Source: Agromyces sp. 3263
Lineage (GTDB): Bacteria; Actinomycetota; Actinomycetes; Actinomycetales; Microbacteriaceae
Length of the DNA stretch: 64,000 nt
Direction of reading: 5' to 3'
Assembly (NCBI RefSeq): GCF_031456545.1
Contig: NZ_JAVDUV010000001.1
Coordinates: 372,001 to 436,000 of the forward strand
A model generated the notes under the pieces. That model saw only the letters and a program-made list of their open reading frames with translations. It searched no databases and was not told the origin of the DNA. The position numbers were made by a program, and so were the translations under genes. Positions within the stretch are counted from its first letter, which is position 1. The number at the start of each line of letters is the position of its first letter. This document shows, in pieces, positions 25,450 to 33,967 of the stretch.

Positions 25450-26757
25450 CTAGCGGTCTCGCCCGATCCGATCCGCGATGAGCGGGCCGCCGTCTTCGAC
25501 GGTCTCACCCGCATCGCCGATGCGATAGGCGCCCTGCACCGCTTCGAGCGCGCGACCGAACCGGGCCGGCTCGTCGGCGTGCAGCGTGAACAGGGGCTCG
25601 CCGGCACGCACCGCGTCGCCCGGCTTCGCATGCAGCTCGACGCCGGCCGCGTGGTGCACCGGATCCTCCTTGCGCGCCCGCCCGGCGCCGAGGCGCCACG
25701 CGGCGATGCCGAAGGGCAGGGCCTCCTGCTTCACGAGCACTCCGTCCCGGTCGGCGGTGACCACGTGCTGCTCCCGAGCCACCGGCAGCGGCGCGTCGGG
25801 ATCGCCGCCCTGCGCGGCGATCGCCCGTCGCCAGGTGTCCATGGCCCGGCCGTCGTCGAGGGCCGCCTCGACGTCGGCGTCGTGGACGCCGGCGAGCTCG
25901 AGCATCTCTCGGGCCAGGGCGACCGTGAGCTCCCGCACGTCGGCGGGTCCGCCGCCGGCGAGCACCTCCACGGATTCGCGAACCTCGTTCGCATTGCCGA
26001 TCGTGAGGCCGAGCGGCACGTTCATGTTCGTGATGAGCGCCGACGTCGCGACACCGGCATCCTCGCCGAGCTCGACCATCGTGCGGGCCAGCTCGCGCGA
26101 GCGTTCGATGTCCTGGAGGAAGGCGCCTGACCCGAACTTCACGTCGAGGACGAGCGCCCCCGTGCCCTCGGCGATCTTCTTCGACATGATCGACGACGCG
26201 ATGAGCGGGATCGCCTCGACGGTGCCCGTGATGTCGCGCAGCGCGTAGAGCTTCTTGTCGGCCGGCGCGAGCCCCGATCCGGCGGCGCAGATGACCCCGC
26301 CGACGTCGCGGAGCTGGGTGAACATCTCGTCGTTCGTGAGGTCGGCCCGCCACCCGGGGATCGACTCGAGCTTGTCGAGGGTGCCACCCGTGTGGCCCAG
26401 CCCACGGCCGGAGAGCTGCGGCACGGCGACCCCGAAGGTCGCGACGAGCGGCATGAGCGGCAGGGTGATCTTGTCGCCCACGCCACCGGTCGAGTGCTTG
26501 TCGGTCGTCGGCTTGCCGAGACCCGAGAAGTCCATGCGCTCGCCCGACGCGATCATGGCCATGGTCATGTCGCGGATCTCGCGACGGGACATCCCGTTGA
26601 GGAAGATCGCCATCGTCATCGCCGACATCTGCTCGTCGGCGACGTAGCCCCGCGTGTAGGCGTCGATCAGCCAGTCGATCTCGGCGGTGTCGAGCTCGTG
26701 GCCGTCGCGCTTCGCGCGGATGAGGTCGACCGCGTCGAACGCCTCGACGGCGCTCAT
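25450..26757 (-). CDS. deoA: Thymidine (pyrimidine-nucleoside) phosphorylase
   Basis: A 435-residue class II nucleoside phosphorylase that releases thymine or uracil and (deoxy)ribose-1-phosphate. The signature SGRGLGHTGGTLDKLESIPG is complete. KHSTGGVGDKITLPLMPLVA binds phosphate and KFGSGAFL follows. A C-terminal barrel-sandwich domain ends the protein (DPVHHAAGVELHAKPGDAV). Its ATG overlaps the cytidine deaminase stop (ATGA), so deaminated cytidine products are handed to a co-translated enzyme. Confidence 0.95.
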   Translation of the reverse strand: MSAVEAFDAVDLIRAKRDGHELDTAEIDWLIDAYTRGYVADEQMSAMTMAIFLNGMSRREIRDMTMAMIASGERMDFSGLGKPTTDKHSTGGVGDKITLPLMPLVATFGVAVPQLSGRGLGHTGGTLDKLESIPGWRADLTNDEMFTQLRDVGGVICAAGSGLAPADKKLYALRDITGTVEAIPLIASSIMSKKIAEGTGALVLDVKFGSGAFLQDIERSRELARTMVELGEDAGVATSALITNMNVPLGLTIGNANEVRESVEVLAGGGPADVRELTVALAREMLELAGVHDADVEAALDDGRAMDTWRRAIAAQGGDPDAPLPVAREQHVVTADRDGVLVKQEALPFGIAAWRLGAGRARKEDPVHHAAGVELHAKPGDAVRAGEPLFTLHADEPARFGRALEAVQGAYRIGDAGETVEDGGPLIADRIGRDR

Positions 26758-27173
26758 GCGGACGCCCCCTTGAACTCCGCGAGCTGGCGGGGACCGAACG
26801 CGTCGGGCAGCACCTCGTCGATCGTCTTCACGCCCGACACCGTCTCGAGAAGCATGCCCTCGGCGGAGTGCTCGTAGAGGAGCTGCCGGCAGCGACCGCA
26901 CGGCATCAGCGTGTTGCCGTGCCCGTCGACGCACGAGAACGCGACGAGCTTGCCGCCGCCCGACATGACGAGCGCCGAGACGAGCGAGCACTCGGCGCAG
27001 AGCGTCACGCCGTACGAGGCGTTCTCCACGTTGCATCCGCTCACGATCCGGCCGTCGTCGACGATCGCGGCGGCCCCGACCGGGAACTCCGAGTACGGCA
27101 CGTAGGCCTTGGCCATGGCCTCGCGCGCGCGGTCGCGCAGCGAGGCCCAGTCGATCGCATCCGTTGCGGTCAT
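26754..27173 (-). CDS. cdd: Cytidine deaminase
   Basis: A 139-residue tetrameric-type cytidine deaminase. The zinc site is complete: CAECSLVSAL with the catalytic Glu, and PCGRCRQLL with the two other Cys ligands. YVPYSEFPVGAA and GCNVENASYG are substrate-binding motifs. The ATG at 27173 follows GGGGGAG. It lies 65 bases after the importer permease gene, with a hairpin between them, and overlaps deoA by four bases. Confidence 0.96.
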   Translation of the reverse strand: MTATDAIDWASLRDRAREAMAKAYVPYSEFPVGAAAIVDDGRIVSGCNVENASYGVTLCAECSLVSALVMSGGGKLVAFSCVDGHGNTLMPCGRCRQLLYEHSAEGMLLETVSGVKTIDEVLPDAFGPRQLAEFKGASA

Positions 27174-27211
27174 GGTGCTCCCCCGTTCAGGATCGGCCTT
27201 CGGTGAGATGA

Positions 27212-27237
27212 CGGATGCCGCGGCCAGGCGGCATCCG
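27212..27237 (-). terminator. Hairpin between the permease and cdd
   Basis: CGGATGCCGC and GCGGCATCCG form a perfect 10-bp stem around GGCCAG. Both arms are copies of the genome's over-used heptamer. It may end or attenuate the importer transcript before cdd. Confidence 0.55.
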
Positions 27238-27238
27238 C

Positions 27239-28528
27239 TCAGGACTTGATGTACGGCTTGCCGGCCGCAGCGGGGCCCCGTACCTTGCCGACCAGCCCTG
27301 CCACGGCGAAGATCGTGACCACGTAGGGCAGCATGAGCATGAACTCGCTCGGGACCGGCGACCCGATGACCGAGAGCGTGTTCTGCAGGTTCGAGGCGAA
27401 CCCGAACAGCAGCGCCGCCAGGGTCGCCTTGATGGGGTCCCACTGGCCGAAGATCACGGCGGCGAGGGCGATGAAGCCCGCGCCCGCGGTCATCTCCTTG
27501 TTGAAGGCGATGCCCGAGCCGATGGTGAAGAACGTGCCGCCGAGGCCGGCGATGGCGCCGGCGAGGGCGACGTTCCAGAACCGGGTGCGGTTCACCTTGA
27601 TGCCCACGGTGTCGGCCGCCTGCGGGTGCTCGCCGACCGCGCGGAGGCGAAGGCCCCACTTGGTGTGGAACAGCCCGAAGTACACGAGCGCCACCGCGAT
27701 GTACATGAGGTAGACGACGAGGGTCTGGCGGAAGAGCACCGGCCCGATGATCGGGATCTCGCTCAGCACGGGGATCGGCAGGCGCTCGAAGCGGGGCGGC
27801 GTGTTGAGCTGGGCCGCGTTGGGCGCGAGGACCTGGGAGAAGAAGAAGCTTGTGAGGCCGACGACGAGCACGTTGAGCACCACACCGACGATGACCTGGT
27901 CGACGAAGTACTTGATCGCGAACGCCGCGAGCACCATGCCGACGAGCATGCCGGCCACCATGGCCGCGATGAGCCCGAGGATCGGCTGGCCCGTGATCGA
28001 CGCCACCACCGCCGCCGTGAACGCGCCGGCGAGCAGCTGTCCCTCGATCGCGATGTTGATGACGCCCACCCGCTCGCCGAGGACGCCGGCCAGGGAACCG
28101 TAGATGAGCGGCACCGCGAGGCTCAGCGAGCCGAACAGCAGCCCGATCACGGGGATCGCCGCACCGGACGCCGCCCACGTCAGGAAGCCGAACATGAACA
28201 GGATCGCGAAGACCACGACGACCCAGATCGGCACGCGGCGCTTCGACGCCACGAGCCTGGCCGAGTAGGCGGTGGCGAGCGCGAGCAGCACGATGGTGAT
28301 CCAGAGGGTCGGCATCGTGGGCACGGTGATCTCGGGGAGCTGGATCATGTCGGACTGGGTCGACAGGCGGAAGGTCGTCTCGCCGTCCTGTGGCGCGAAG
28401 ACCGCGAGGGCGATCGCGAGGAGCGTGAAGATCGCGAACGCGATCGGCGCCTTCCAGCTCGTGACGACGGTCGTGTCGAGCGCGACGACCTGCGGCGCGG
28501 GAGCGGGGTGCTGCACGGCGGTGCTCAC
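27239..28528 (-). CDS. Nucleoside-type ABC transporter permease (second)
   Basis: A 429-residue inner-membrane permease of the BPD_transp_2 (RbsC/NupQ-like) family with about ten helices. The family block LAGVLGERVGVINIAIEGQLLAGA is split here around the coupling region; later signatures are WGLRLRAVGEHPQAADTVGI and LAGAIAGLGGTFFTIGSG. An extended N-terminus of about 110 residues with extra helices precedes the core. The start is GTG at 28528, overlapping the first permease's stop (GTGA), with GGAGG upstream. It pairs with the first permease and the ATPase. Confidence 0.92.
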   Translation of the reverse strand: MSTAVQHPAPAPQVVALDTTVVTSWKAPIAFAIFTLLAIALAVFAPQDGETTFRLSTQSDMIQLPEITVPTMPTLWITIVLLALATAYSARLVASKRRVPIWVVVVFAILFMFGFLTWAASGAAIPVIGLLFGSLSLAVPLIYGSLAGVLGERVGVINIAIEGQLLAGAFTAAVVASITGQPILGLIAAMVAGMLVGMVLAAFAIKYFVDQVIVGVVLNVLVVGLTSFFFSQVLAPNAAQLNTPPRFERLPIPVLSEIPIIGPVLFRQTLVVYLMYIAVALVYFGLFHTKWGLRLRAVGEHPQAADTVGIKVNRTRFWNVALAGAIAGLGGTFFTIGSGIAFNKEMTAGAGFIALAAVIFGQWDPIKATLAALLFGFASNLQNTLSVIGSPVPSEFMLMLPYVVTIFAVAGLVGKVRGPAAAGKPYIKS

Positions 28529-29895
28529 TTCGCCTTCACCTCCTGCGTGACGTTCGGGACGGGCCTGCGCTTCGGCGAAGCCGGATCGGGCAGGCGGAAG
28601 ATCGTGCGCACGAGCGGCGGAGCCGCGATGAACAGCACGATGAGCGACTGCACGACGAGCACGATCTCGATGGGAACGCCCTCGGCCGCCTGCATCGAGA
28701 AGCCGCCCGCCTTGAAGGCGCCGAACAGGATGCCGGCGACGAAGATGCCCCACGGCGTGGACCGCCCGAGCAGGGCGACGGTGATCGCGTCGAATCCGAT
28801 GCCGGCGTCGATGCCGGCCGTGAAGCCGGTGGTGACGGTGCCGAGCACCTGGCTCACGCCGGCCAGGCCGAGCAGCGCGCCGGAGATGAGCATCGCGTAG
28901 ATGTACATGGACGGCACGTTGATGCCGGCGACGCGCGCCGCGTTGGGGTTCTCGCCCACCGCGCGGAACCGGAAGCCGAGGCTCGACCTGCTGAGGATCC
29001 ACCACACGATGATCGTCGCGACCACCACGAGGATGAAGCCGAAGTGCAGGTTGAACTGCGGTCCGAGGAGGGCCGGGAAGATCGCCGTCTCCTTCATCGC
29101 GGGGGTCTTCGGGTTGCTCGACCCCGGCGCCTGCAGGAGGCCCGGGGTGCGCAGCATCCACGACACGAGGTAGAAGGCGACGTAGTTGAGCATGATCGTG
29201 ACGATCACCTCGTGCGCCCCGGTGCGCGCCTTGAGCGCGCCCGCGATGCCCGCCCACAGCGCGCCGCCGATGAGGCCGCCGAGGAGGGCGACCAGCATGT
29301 GGATGCCCCAGGGGAGGTCGAACCCGAACGCCAGCCAGCCGGCGACGGATGCCGCGATGAGCATCTGCCCGCGACCGCCGATGTTGAACATGCCGACGCG
29401 GAACGCGAGGCCCACGCCGAGGCCACCGGCGATGAGCGGCGTGGCGAAGGTCAGCGTCTCGGTCAGCGGGCGGATGCCGGAGATGAAGTCGTCGCGCCGG
29501 AAGTTGTAGACCGAGCCCTGGAAGAGCGCGGAGTACGCTCCGGACACCGATTCCCAGATGGCGATGAGGGTGTCACCCGGACGGGCGAAGAAGTAGCCGC
29601 TCGCCTCCTGCACGCGCTCGTCGGTGAACGCGATCATGATCGCGCCGACGAGCAGGGCCAGCAGCACCGCGAGCACCGAGATGATCGCGTTTCCGGTCGT
29701 GATCTGGTGGAGCGTCGTGTGCCAGCGCGACGGTGGCGGGACGTCCGCGGGTGCGCGCGAAGCGGCTCGGGCCTCGTCGGCCGTCTCGAGTTCGGGCGCG
29801 ACGGCTCCGGGCTCCTCGATGGCGATGTCGGCGTCGAGGTCGGCGGGCGTCGCTCCGGCCGAGCCGGCGGCGTCGGGCTGACGGGGGTCGCTCAT
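28525..29895 (-). CDS. Nucleoside-type ABC transporter permease (first)
   Basis: A 456-residue permease of the BPD_transp_2 (NupP-like) family. The first 60 residues are an acidic, Ala-rich cytoplasmic tail; about nine or ten helices follow. RVGMFNIGGRGQMLIAASV is the conserved core turn, GIAGALKARTGAHEVIVTIM follows, and FRFRAVGENPNAARVAGINV is the coupling loop that contacts the ATPase. Its ATG overlaps the ATPase stop (ATGA) and its stop overlaps the second permease's start, so three importer genes are translationally coupled. Confidence 0.93.
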   Translation of the reverse strand: MSDPRQPDAAGSAGATPADLDADIAIEEPGAVAPELETADEARAASRAPADVPPPSRWHTTLHQITTGNAIISVLAVLLALLVGAIMIAFTDERVQEASGYFFARPGDTLIAIWESVSGAYSALFQGSVYNFRRDDFISGIRPLTETLTFATPLIAGGLGVGLAFRVGMFNIGGRGQMLIAASVAGWLAFGFDLPWGIHMLVALLGGLIGGALWAGIAGALKARTGAHEVIVTIMLNYVAFYLVSWMLRTPGLLQAPGSSNPKTPAMKETAIFPALLGPQFNLHFGFILVVVATIIVWWILSRSSLGFRFRAVGENPNAARVAGINVPSMYIYAMLISGALLGLAGVSQVLGTVTTGFTAGIDAGIGFDAITVALLGRSTPWGIFVAGILFGAFKAGGFSMQAAEGVPIEIVLVVQSLIVLFIAAPPLVRTIFRLPDPASPKRRPVPNVTQEVKAK

Positions 29896-31409
29896 GCGGC
29901 GGCTCCTTCTGCGGGCTGTTCGCCGGCCATCATCAGGCCGAGCACGTCGCGGGGGGTGTCGCCCGGGACGATGCCCACGATGCGGCCGCGGTACATGACC
30001 ATGATGCGGTCGGCGAGGGCGACGACCTCGTCGAGCTCGGTGGACACGACGACCACGGGGACGCCGGCGTCGCGGGTCTCGACGATGCGCTTGTGGATGA
30101 ACTCGATGGAGCCCACGTCGACGCCCCGCGTGGGCTGCGCGGCCACGAGCAGGCGCAGCTCGCGGCTGAGTTCGCGAGCCAGCACGACCTTCTGCTGGTT
30201 GCCGCCGGACAGCTGCCGCACCTTGGAGTCGATGCCCTGCGTGCGGACGTCGAACTCCTTCACCTTGTCGCGGGCGAAGTCGGCGAGGGCGCCGCGCTGG
30301 ATGCTGCCGCCCCGCACGAACGGCGCACCGTCGCTGCGGTCGAGCATGAGGTTCTCGGCGATGGTGAACTCACCGACCAGTCCGTCCTCCGTGCGGTCCT
30401 CGGGCACGAATCCCACGCCGGCGTCGAGGATGCGCTTCACGCTGGAGGAGCCGAGCTCGATGCCGTCGATCCTGATGGAGCCCTGCACCCGCGGCTGCAG
30501 GCCGAGCAGCGCTTCGGTGAGCTCGGTCTGCCCGTTGCCCTGGACGCCGGCGATCGCGAGGATCTCACCTCGGCGCACCTCGAAGCTCACGTCGTTGACC
30601 ACGAGCTGGCCGATGGGGTCGATCACCGTGAGGCCCTGCACCTGGAGAGCGGCGTCGCCGAGCGTGGGCTCCTCCTTGTGCACCGTCAGCTCGACGGCGC
30701 GGCCGACCATGAGCGAGGCGAGCTCGGCGTTCGTCGCCGTCGGGGACGCCTCGCCGACGACCTTGCCCAGGCGGATGACCGTGATGCGGTCGGCCACCTC
30801 GCGCACCTCGCGGAGCTTGTGCGTGATGAACACGATGGAGGTGCCGGTCTGCTTCAGCTGGCGCATGATGCCCATGAGCTCGTCGGTCTCCTGGGGCGTG
30901 AGCACGGCGGTGGGCTCGTCGAAGACGAGCACCTTCGCGTCTCGGGAGAGCGCCTTGATGATCTCGACGCGCTGCTGCACGCCGACGGGAAGGTCGTCGA
31001 CGAGCGCGTCGGGGTCGACGTCGAACCCGAACCGCTCGGAGATCTCACGCACCTTCGCGCGTGCCGCGGGGAGGTCGAGTCGGCCGCCGAGCTTCGTCTC
31101 CTCGTGTCCCAGCATGACGTTCTCGGCGACGGTGAAGACGGGGATGAGCATGAAGTGCTGGTGCACCATGCCGATGTGCGCCGCCATGGCGTCACCGGGG
31201 CCGGCGAAGTGCTGGACCTGGTCGTCGAGGAGCACCTCGCCCTCGTCGGCTTGGTACAGGCCGTACAGGACGTTCATGAGCGTCGACTTGCCTGCACCGT
31301 TCTCACCGAGGAGGCAGTGGATCTCTCCGGCCTCCACGGTGAGGTCGATGTGGTCGTTCGCGACCAAGCTGCCGAATCGCTTCGTGATGCCGCGAAGTTC
31401 GAGCTTCAT
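29892..31409 (-). CDS. ABC transporter ATPase with two nucleotide-binding domains
   Basis: A 505-residue double-NBD ATPase of the RbsA/NupO type used by BMP-dependent nucleoside importers. The N-terminal domain has Walker A LLGENGAGKSTLMN, signature LPVGVQQRVEI and Walker B VLVFDEPTAVLTP. The C-terminal domain has a degenerate Walker A (GVQGNGQTELT) and a strong signature LSGGNQQKVVLARELS, usual for the family. The ATG at 31409 lies seven bases after TAGGAT, so this gene appears to have its own leaderless promoter, separate from the BMP gene upstream. Confidence 0.95.
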   Translation of the reverse strand: MKLELRGITKRFGSLVANDHIDLTVEAGEIHCLLGENGAGKSTLMNVLYGLYQADEGEVLLDDQVQHFAGPGDAMAAHIGMVHQHFMLIPVFTVAENVMLGHEETKLGGRLDLPAARAKVREISERFGFDVDPDALVDDLPVGVQQRVEIIKALSRDAKVLVFDEPTAVLTPQETDELMGIMRQLKQTGTSIVFITHKLREVREVADRITVIRLGKVVGEASPTATNAELASLMVGRAVELTVHKEEPTLGDAALQVQGLTVIDPIGQLVVNDVSFEVRRGEILAIAGVQGNGQTELTEALLGLQPRVQGSIRIDGIELGSSSVKRILDAGVGFVPEDRTEDGLVGEFTIAENLMLDRSDGAPFVRGGSIQRGALADFARDKVKEFDVRTQGIDSKVRQLSGGNQQKVVLARELSRELRLLVAAQPTRGVDVGSIEFIHKRIVETRDAGVPVVVVSTELDEVVALADRIMVMYRGRIVGIVPGDTPRDVLGLMMAGEQPAEGAAA

Positions 31410-31416
31410 GTCCCCG

Positions 31417-31422
31417 ATCCTA
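31417..31422 (-). promoter_or_regulatory. -10 element of the leaderless ABC ATPase gene
   Basis: On the minus strand TAGGAT is followed by seven bases and the ATG at 31409. A GGGGA in the spacer could alternatively act as a weak ribosome site. Confidence 0.45.
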
Positions 31423-31528
31423 CTGAGGTGGCTGCATCCGTCGGAGATGCTGCGCGAAAGTTGAGGGTGCCGGAGAGGTCCTGCGCAGATGTTGCGCGTT
31501 CCGCTCCGAAGTGCGCCGGGACGCCGAT

Positions 31529-31558
31529 CGGGGAGGCCGGCTGGTGCCGACCTCCCCG
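31529..31558 (-). terminator. Terminator after the second BMP gene
   Basis: CGGGGAGGCCGGC and GCCGACCTCCCCG form a 13-bp stem with one mismatch and the loop TGGT, just beyond the BMP stop codon. Confidence 0.65.
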
Positions 31559-31572
31559 AGAGAGCGTCGTTC

Positions 31573-32667
31573 CTACTTGGCGAGGTAGGACTTGACCTCG
31601 ACGTCGCCCGCGATGATCGCGGCCTTGAGGTCGTCGAGCTCGCCCTGGAGCGTCGACGGGACCTTCGACTCGAAGTCGTGGAACGGGGCGATGCCCACGC
31701 CCTCGTTCTCGAGCGTGCCCACGAACGGGGTGTTGTCGAAGTCGCCGTTGCCCGCGGCGATGACGGCCTCGTAGGTGCCGACGTCGATGCCCTTGAGGAT
31801 CGAGGTGAGCATGAGGTCGGCGACCGACGGGTCGGTCTCGGTGAAGTCGGCGTCGACACCGATCATCGCGATCTCGCGGCCGGAGTCGCGGATGGCCGCG
31901 GCAGCCGACTGGTAGATCGGGCCGCCGACGGGCAGGAGCACGTCGACGTTCTGGTCGATGAGGCCCTGCGCGGTGTTGCGCGCCGTGTCGTTGGCCTCGA
32001 AGCCACCGGTGAAGAGGCCGTCGGTGCCATCCCAGCCGAGGACCTGCACATTCGTGCCCTTCTCGGTGTTGTGGTAGTCGACGCCCTGCTTGAAGCCGTC
32101 CATGAAGATCGAGACGGTCGGGAAGTTCATGCCGCCGAAGGTGCCGACGACGCCGGTCTTCGAGTAGTCGGCGGCCGCGTAGCCGGCGAGGAATGCCGCC
32201 TGGGCCGTGTCGAAGATGATCGGCTTGATGTTGTCGGAGTCGGTCTTGCCGTCGAAGTCGTTGTCGACCACGTCGTCGATCGAGACGTACTCGATGTCGG
32301 GGTTCGCCGCGGCGGACTCGCCGGCGGCGGCGGCGAGCGCGAAGCCGACCGTGGTGATGAGGTTGCAGCCCTGGTCGACGAGGTTCGTCAGGTTGGGCGC
32401 GAAGTCCGTCTCGGAGTCGGACTGCACGGTGACCGGCTCGACGCCGAGCTCGTCGGCGGCCTTGGTCAGGCCCTCGAACCCGAGCTGGTTGAACGACTTG
32501 TCGTCGAAACCGCCCGCGTCGGAGACCATGCAGGGGAGGAAGTCGGATGCCGCCGCCCCGTCGGTGGAGCCCGAGTCCTCGGGCGCGGATCCGCAACCGG
32601 CGAGCAGCACGGCTGCGCCGAACATCGCAAGACCGCCGAGGGCGGCCTTCCTGGTCGTGACCTTCAC
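31573..32667 (-). CDS. BMP family nucleoside-binding lipoprotein
   Basis: A 364-residue substrate-binding lipoprotein of the BmpA/Med family, probably delivering nucleosides to the ABC importer. The signal peptide ends in a lipobox (VLLAGC) near residue 24. SDAGGFDDKSFNQLGFEGL is the family N-lobe signature and GFALAAAAGESAAANPDIEY follows. VVGTFGGMNFPTVSIFMDGF lies in the middle, and VLLPVGGPIYQSAA contacts the ligand. The GTG start at 32667 follows TTTGGAGGA. It is paralogous to the next BMP gene upstream. A 16-base palindrome lies in its promoter region. Confidence 0.92.
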   Translation of the reverse strand: MKVTTRKAALGGLAMFGAAVLLAGCGSAPEDSGSTDGAAASDFLPCMVSDAGGFDDKSFNQLGFEGLTKAADELGVEPVTVQSDSETDFAPNLTNLVDQGCNLITTVGFALAAAAGESAAANPDIEYVSIDDVVDNDFDGKTDSDNIKPIIFDTAQAAFLAGYAAADYSKTGVVGTFGGMNFPTVSIFMDGFKQGVDYHNTEKGTNVQVLGWDGTDGLFTGGFEANDTARNTAQGLIDQNVDVLLPVGGPIYQSAAAAIRDSGREIAMIGVDADFTETDPSVADLMLTSILKGIDVGTYEAVIAAGNGDFDNTPFVGTLENEGVGIAPFHDFESKVPSTLQGELDDLKAAIIAGDVEVKSYLAK

Positions 32668-32716
32668 TGTGTCCTCCAAAGACTGCGCCCCGACCGTCGC
32701 GGGGACTCGATGAGTC

Positions 32717-32722
32717 ACGTTA
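32717..32722 (-). promoter_or_regulatory. Possible -10 element of the second BMP gene
   Basis: On the minus strand TAACGT lies about 50 bases before the GTG start, giving a short leader that contains the ribosome site. No convincing -35 was found. Confidence 0.3.
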
Positions 32723-32791
32723 CCGAATGTTGCGGCCGCCGCCCCGGCCCAGTCGCCCGGGGACATGCAATGGTTATGAAGACGCGACATT

Positions 32792-32807
32792 CTGCTCATA
32801 TGAGCAG
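32792..32807. promoter_or_regulatory. Perfect 16-base palindrome, candidate operator
   Basis: CTGCTCATATGAGCAG lies 125-140 bases before the second BMP gene in an otherwise G+C-rich 201-base gap. Two-fold symmetry with a CATATG centre is typical of dimeric repressor sites. The regulator is not identifiable. Nothing gene-like is seen in the rest of the gap. Confidence 0.5.
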
Positions 32808-32868
32808 GCCGTTACTCCCCCGCACGGGGGCCAGCGCTCCGGGCCGGGGCCCTCGTGCCCGCTCCGGG

Positions 32869-33939
32869 TCAGCGCGAAGCGGGTGAGCTGGGCGAATCGA
32901 CGACGAGCTCACCGGCGATGATCGCCTGTCGCAGGCCCTCGATCTCGCCGTCGAGCTCGGGCGTGACGAGCGCCGCGAGGTCGTGGTAGGGCGCGATCTC
33001 GACGCCGCCGTTCTCGAGGGTGCCGACGTAGGGCTCGTTCGAGAAGGAGCCGTCCTGTACGGCGCCGACGATCTCGACCATCGCGTCCTGCGTGTTCTTC
33101 AGCACGCTCGTGAGCAGCACCGGCCGGAACTCGGCGGCCAGCGACTCGTACCCGTCGCTGTCGACCCAGATGACCGACACGCCGCCGCGCTCGAGCGCGG
33201 CCGAGGCCGCGCCCTCCCCCACCTGGCCGGCGACCGGCAGGATCACGTCGGCGCCCTGGTCGATGAAGCCCTCGGTGAGCGCCTTGCCCTTGTTGATGTC
33301 CTCGAAGTCGCCGGTGAAGGCGCCGTCCTGCTTCGCCTTGTCCCACCCGAGCGCCCGTACGGCGGTGCCGTGCACCTCGTTGTACTTCGCGACGCCGTCG
33401 ACGAACCCGTCCATGAAGAGCGTGACCGGAGGCTGGTTGCCGCCGCCGAACGTGGCCACCACGCCCGTCTTCGACACGCCCGCGGCGAGGTACCCGGCGA
33501 GGAACGAGGCCTGCGCGGTGTCGAACACCACCGGCTTGACGTTGTCGCCCTCGACGGTCTCGTCGACGATGGCGAAGGCGAGGTCGGGGTTCGCCTCGCC
33601 CTGCTCGAGCGTCGCCTCGGCCAGCTCGTAGCCCACCGTCACGATGAGCTCGCAGCCCGAGTCCACCGCCTGCTGCACGTTGGGGGCCAGGTCGGTCTCG
33701 CCGGTCGAGACGATGGCCTCGGCGTCGACGCCGAGCTCGTCCTCCGCCTGCTGCAGGCCCTCCCAGCTCGACTGGTTGAAGGAGCGGTCCTCGAGCCCAC
33801 CCGAGTTGGTCACCATGCGGACGCACCCCGCGTCGGCGGCGTCGCTGCCGCCCGACTCGGGCGCGGGTGCACAGCCCGCGAGCATGACGGATGCCGCGAC
33901 GAGCGCAGCCCCACTGCCGAACCACCGTCGCACCGACAT
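32869..33939 (-). CDS. BMP family lipoprotein (second paralogue)
   Basis: A 356-residue BmpA-like binding lipoprotein. The lipobox VMLAGC is near residue 23. TNSGGLEDRSFNQSSWEGL, VATFGGGNQPPVTLFMDGF and VILPVAGQVGEGAA match the other BMP protein segment by segment, so the pair arose by tandem duplication. The C-terminus ends in a Pro/Ser-rich tail. GGGAG precedes the ATG. It lies 28 bases after the mannose-1-phosphate guanylyltransferase gene, which suggests shared transcription with an unrelated function. Confidence 0.9.
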   Translation of the reverse strand: MSVRRWFGSGAALVAASVMLAGCAPAPESGGSDAADAGCVRMVTNSGGLEDRSFNQSSWEGLQQAEDELGVDAEAIVSTGETDLAPNVQQAVDSGCELIVTVGYELAEATLEQGEANPDLAFAIVDETVEGDNVKPVVFDTAQASFLAGYLAAGVSKTGVVATFGGGNQPPVTLFMDGFVDGVAKYNEVHGTAVRALGWDKAKQDGAFTGDFEDINKGKALTEGFIDQGADVILPVAGQVGEGAASAALERGGVSVIWVDSDGYESLAAEFRPVLLTSVLKNTQDAMVEIVGAVQDGSFSNEPYVGTLENGGVEIAPYHDLAALVTPELDGEIEGLRQAIIAGELVVDSPSSPASR

Positions 33940-33967
33940 CCGCAGCTCCCGTTCCCTCGTGTGATCG

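Noticed and set aside
23465..33939. One single operon from manC or BMP to EIIB
   Set aside because: Hairpins at 31529 and 27212 and separate -10 elements before the ATPase and add genes argue for several transcription units.
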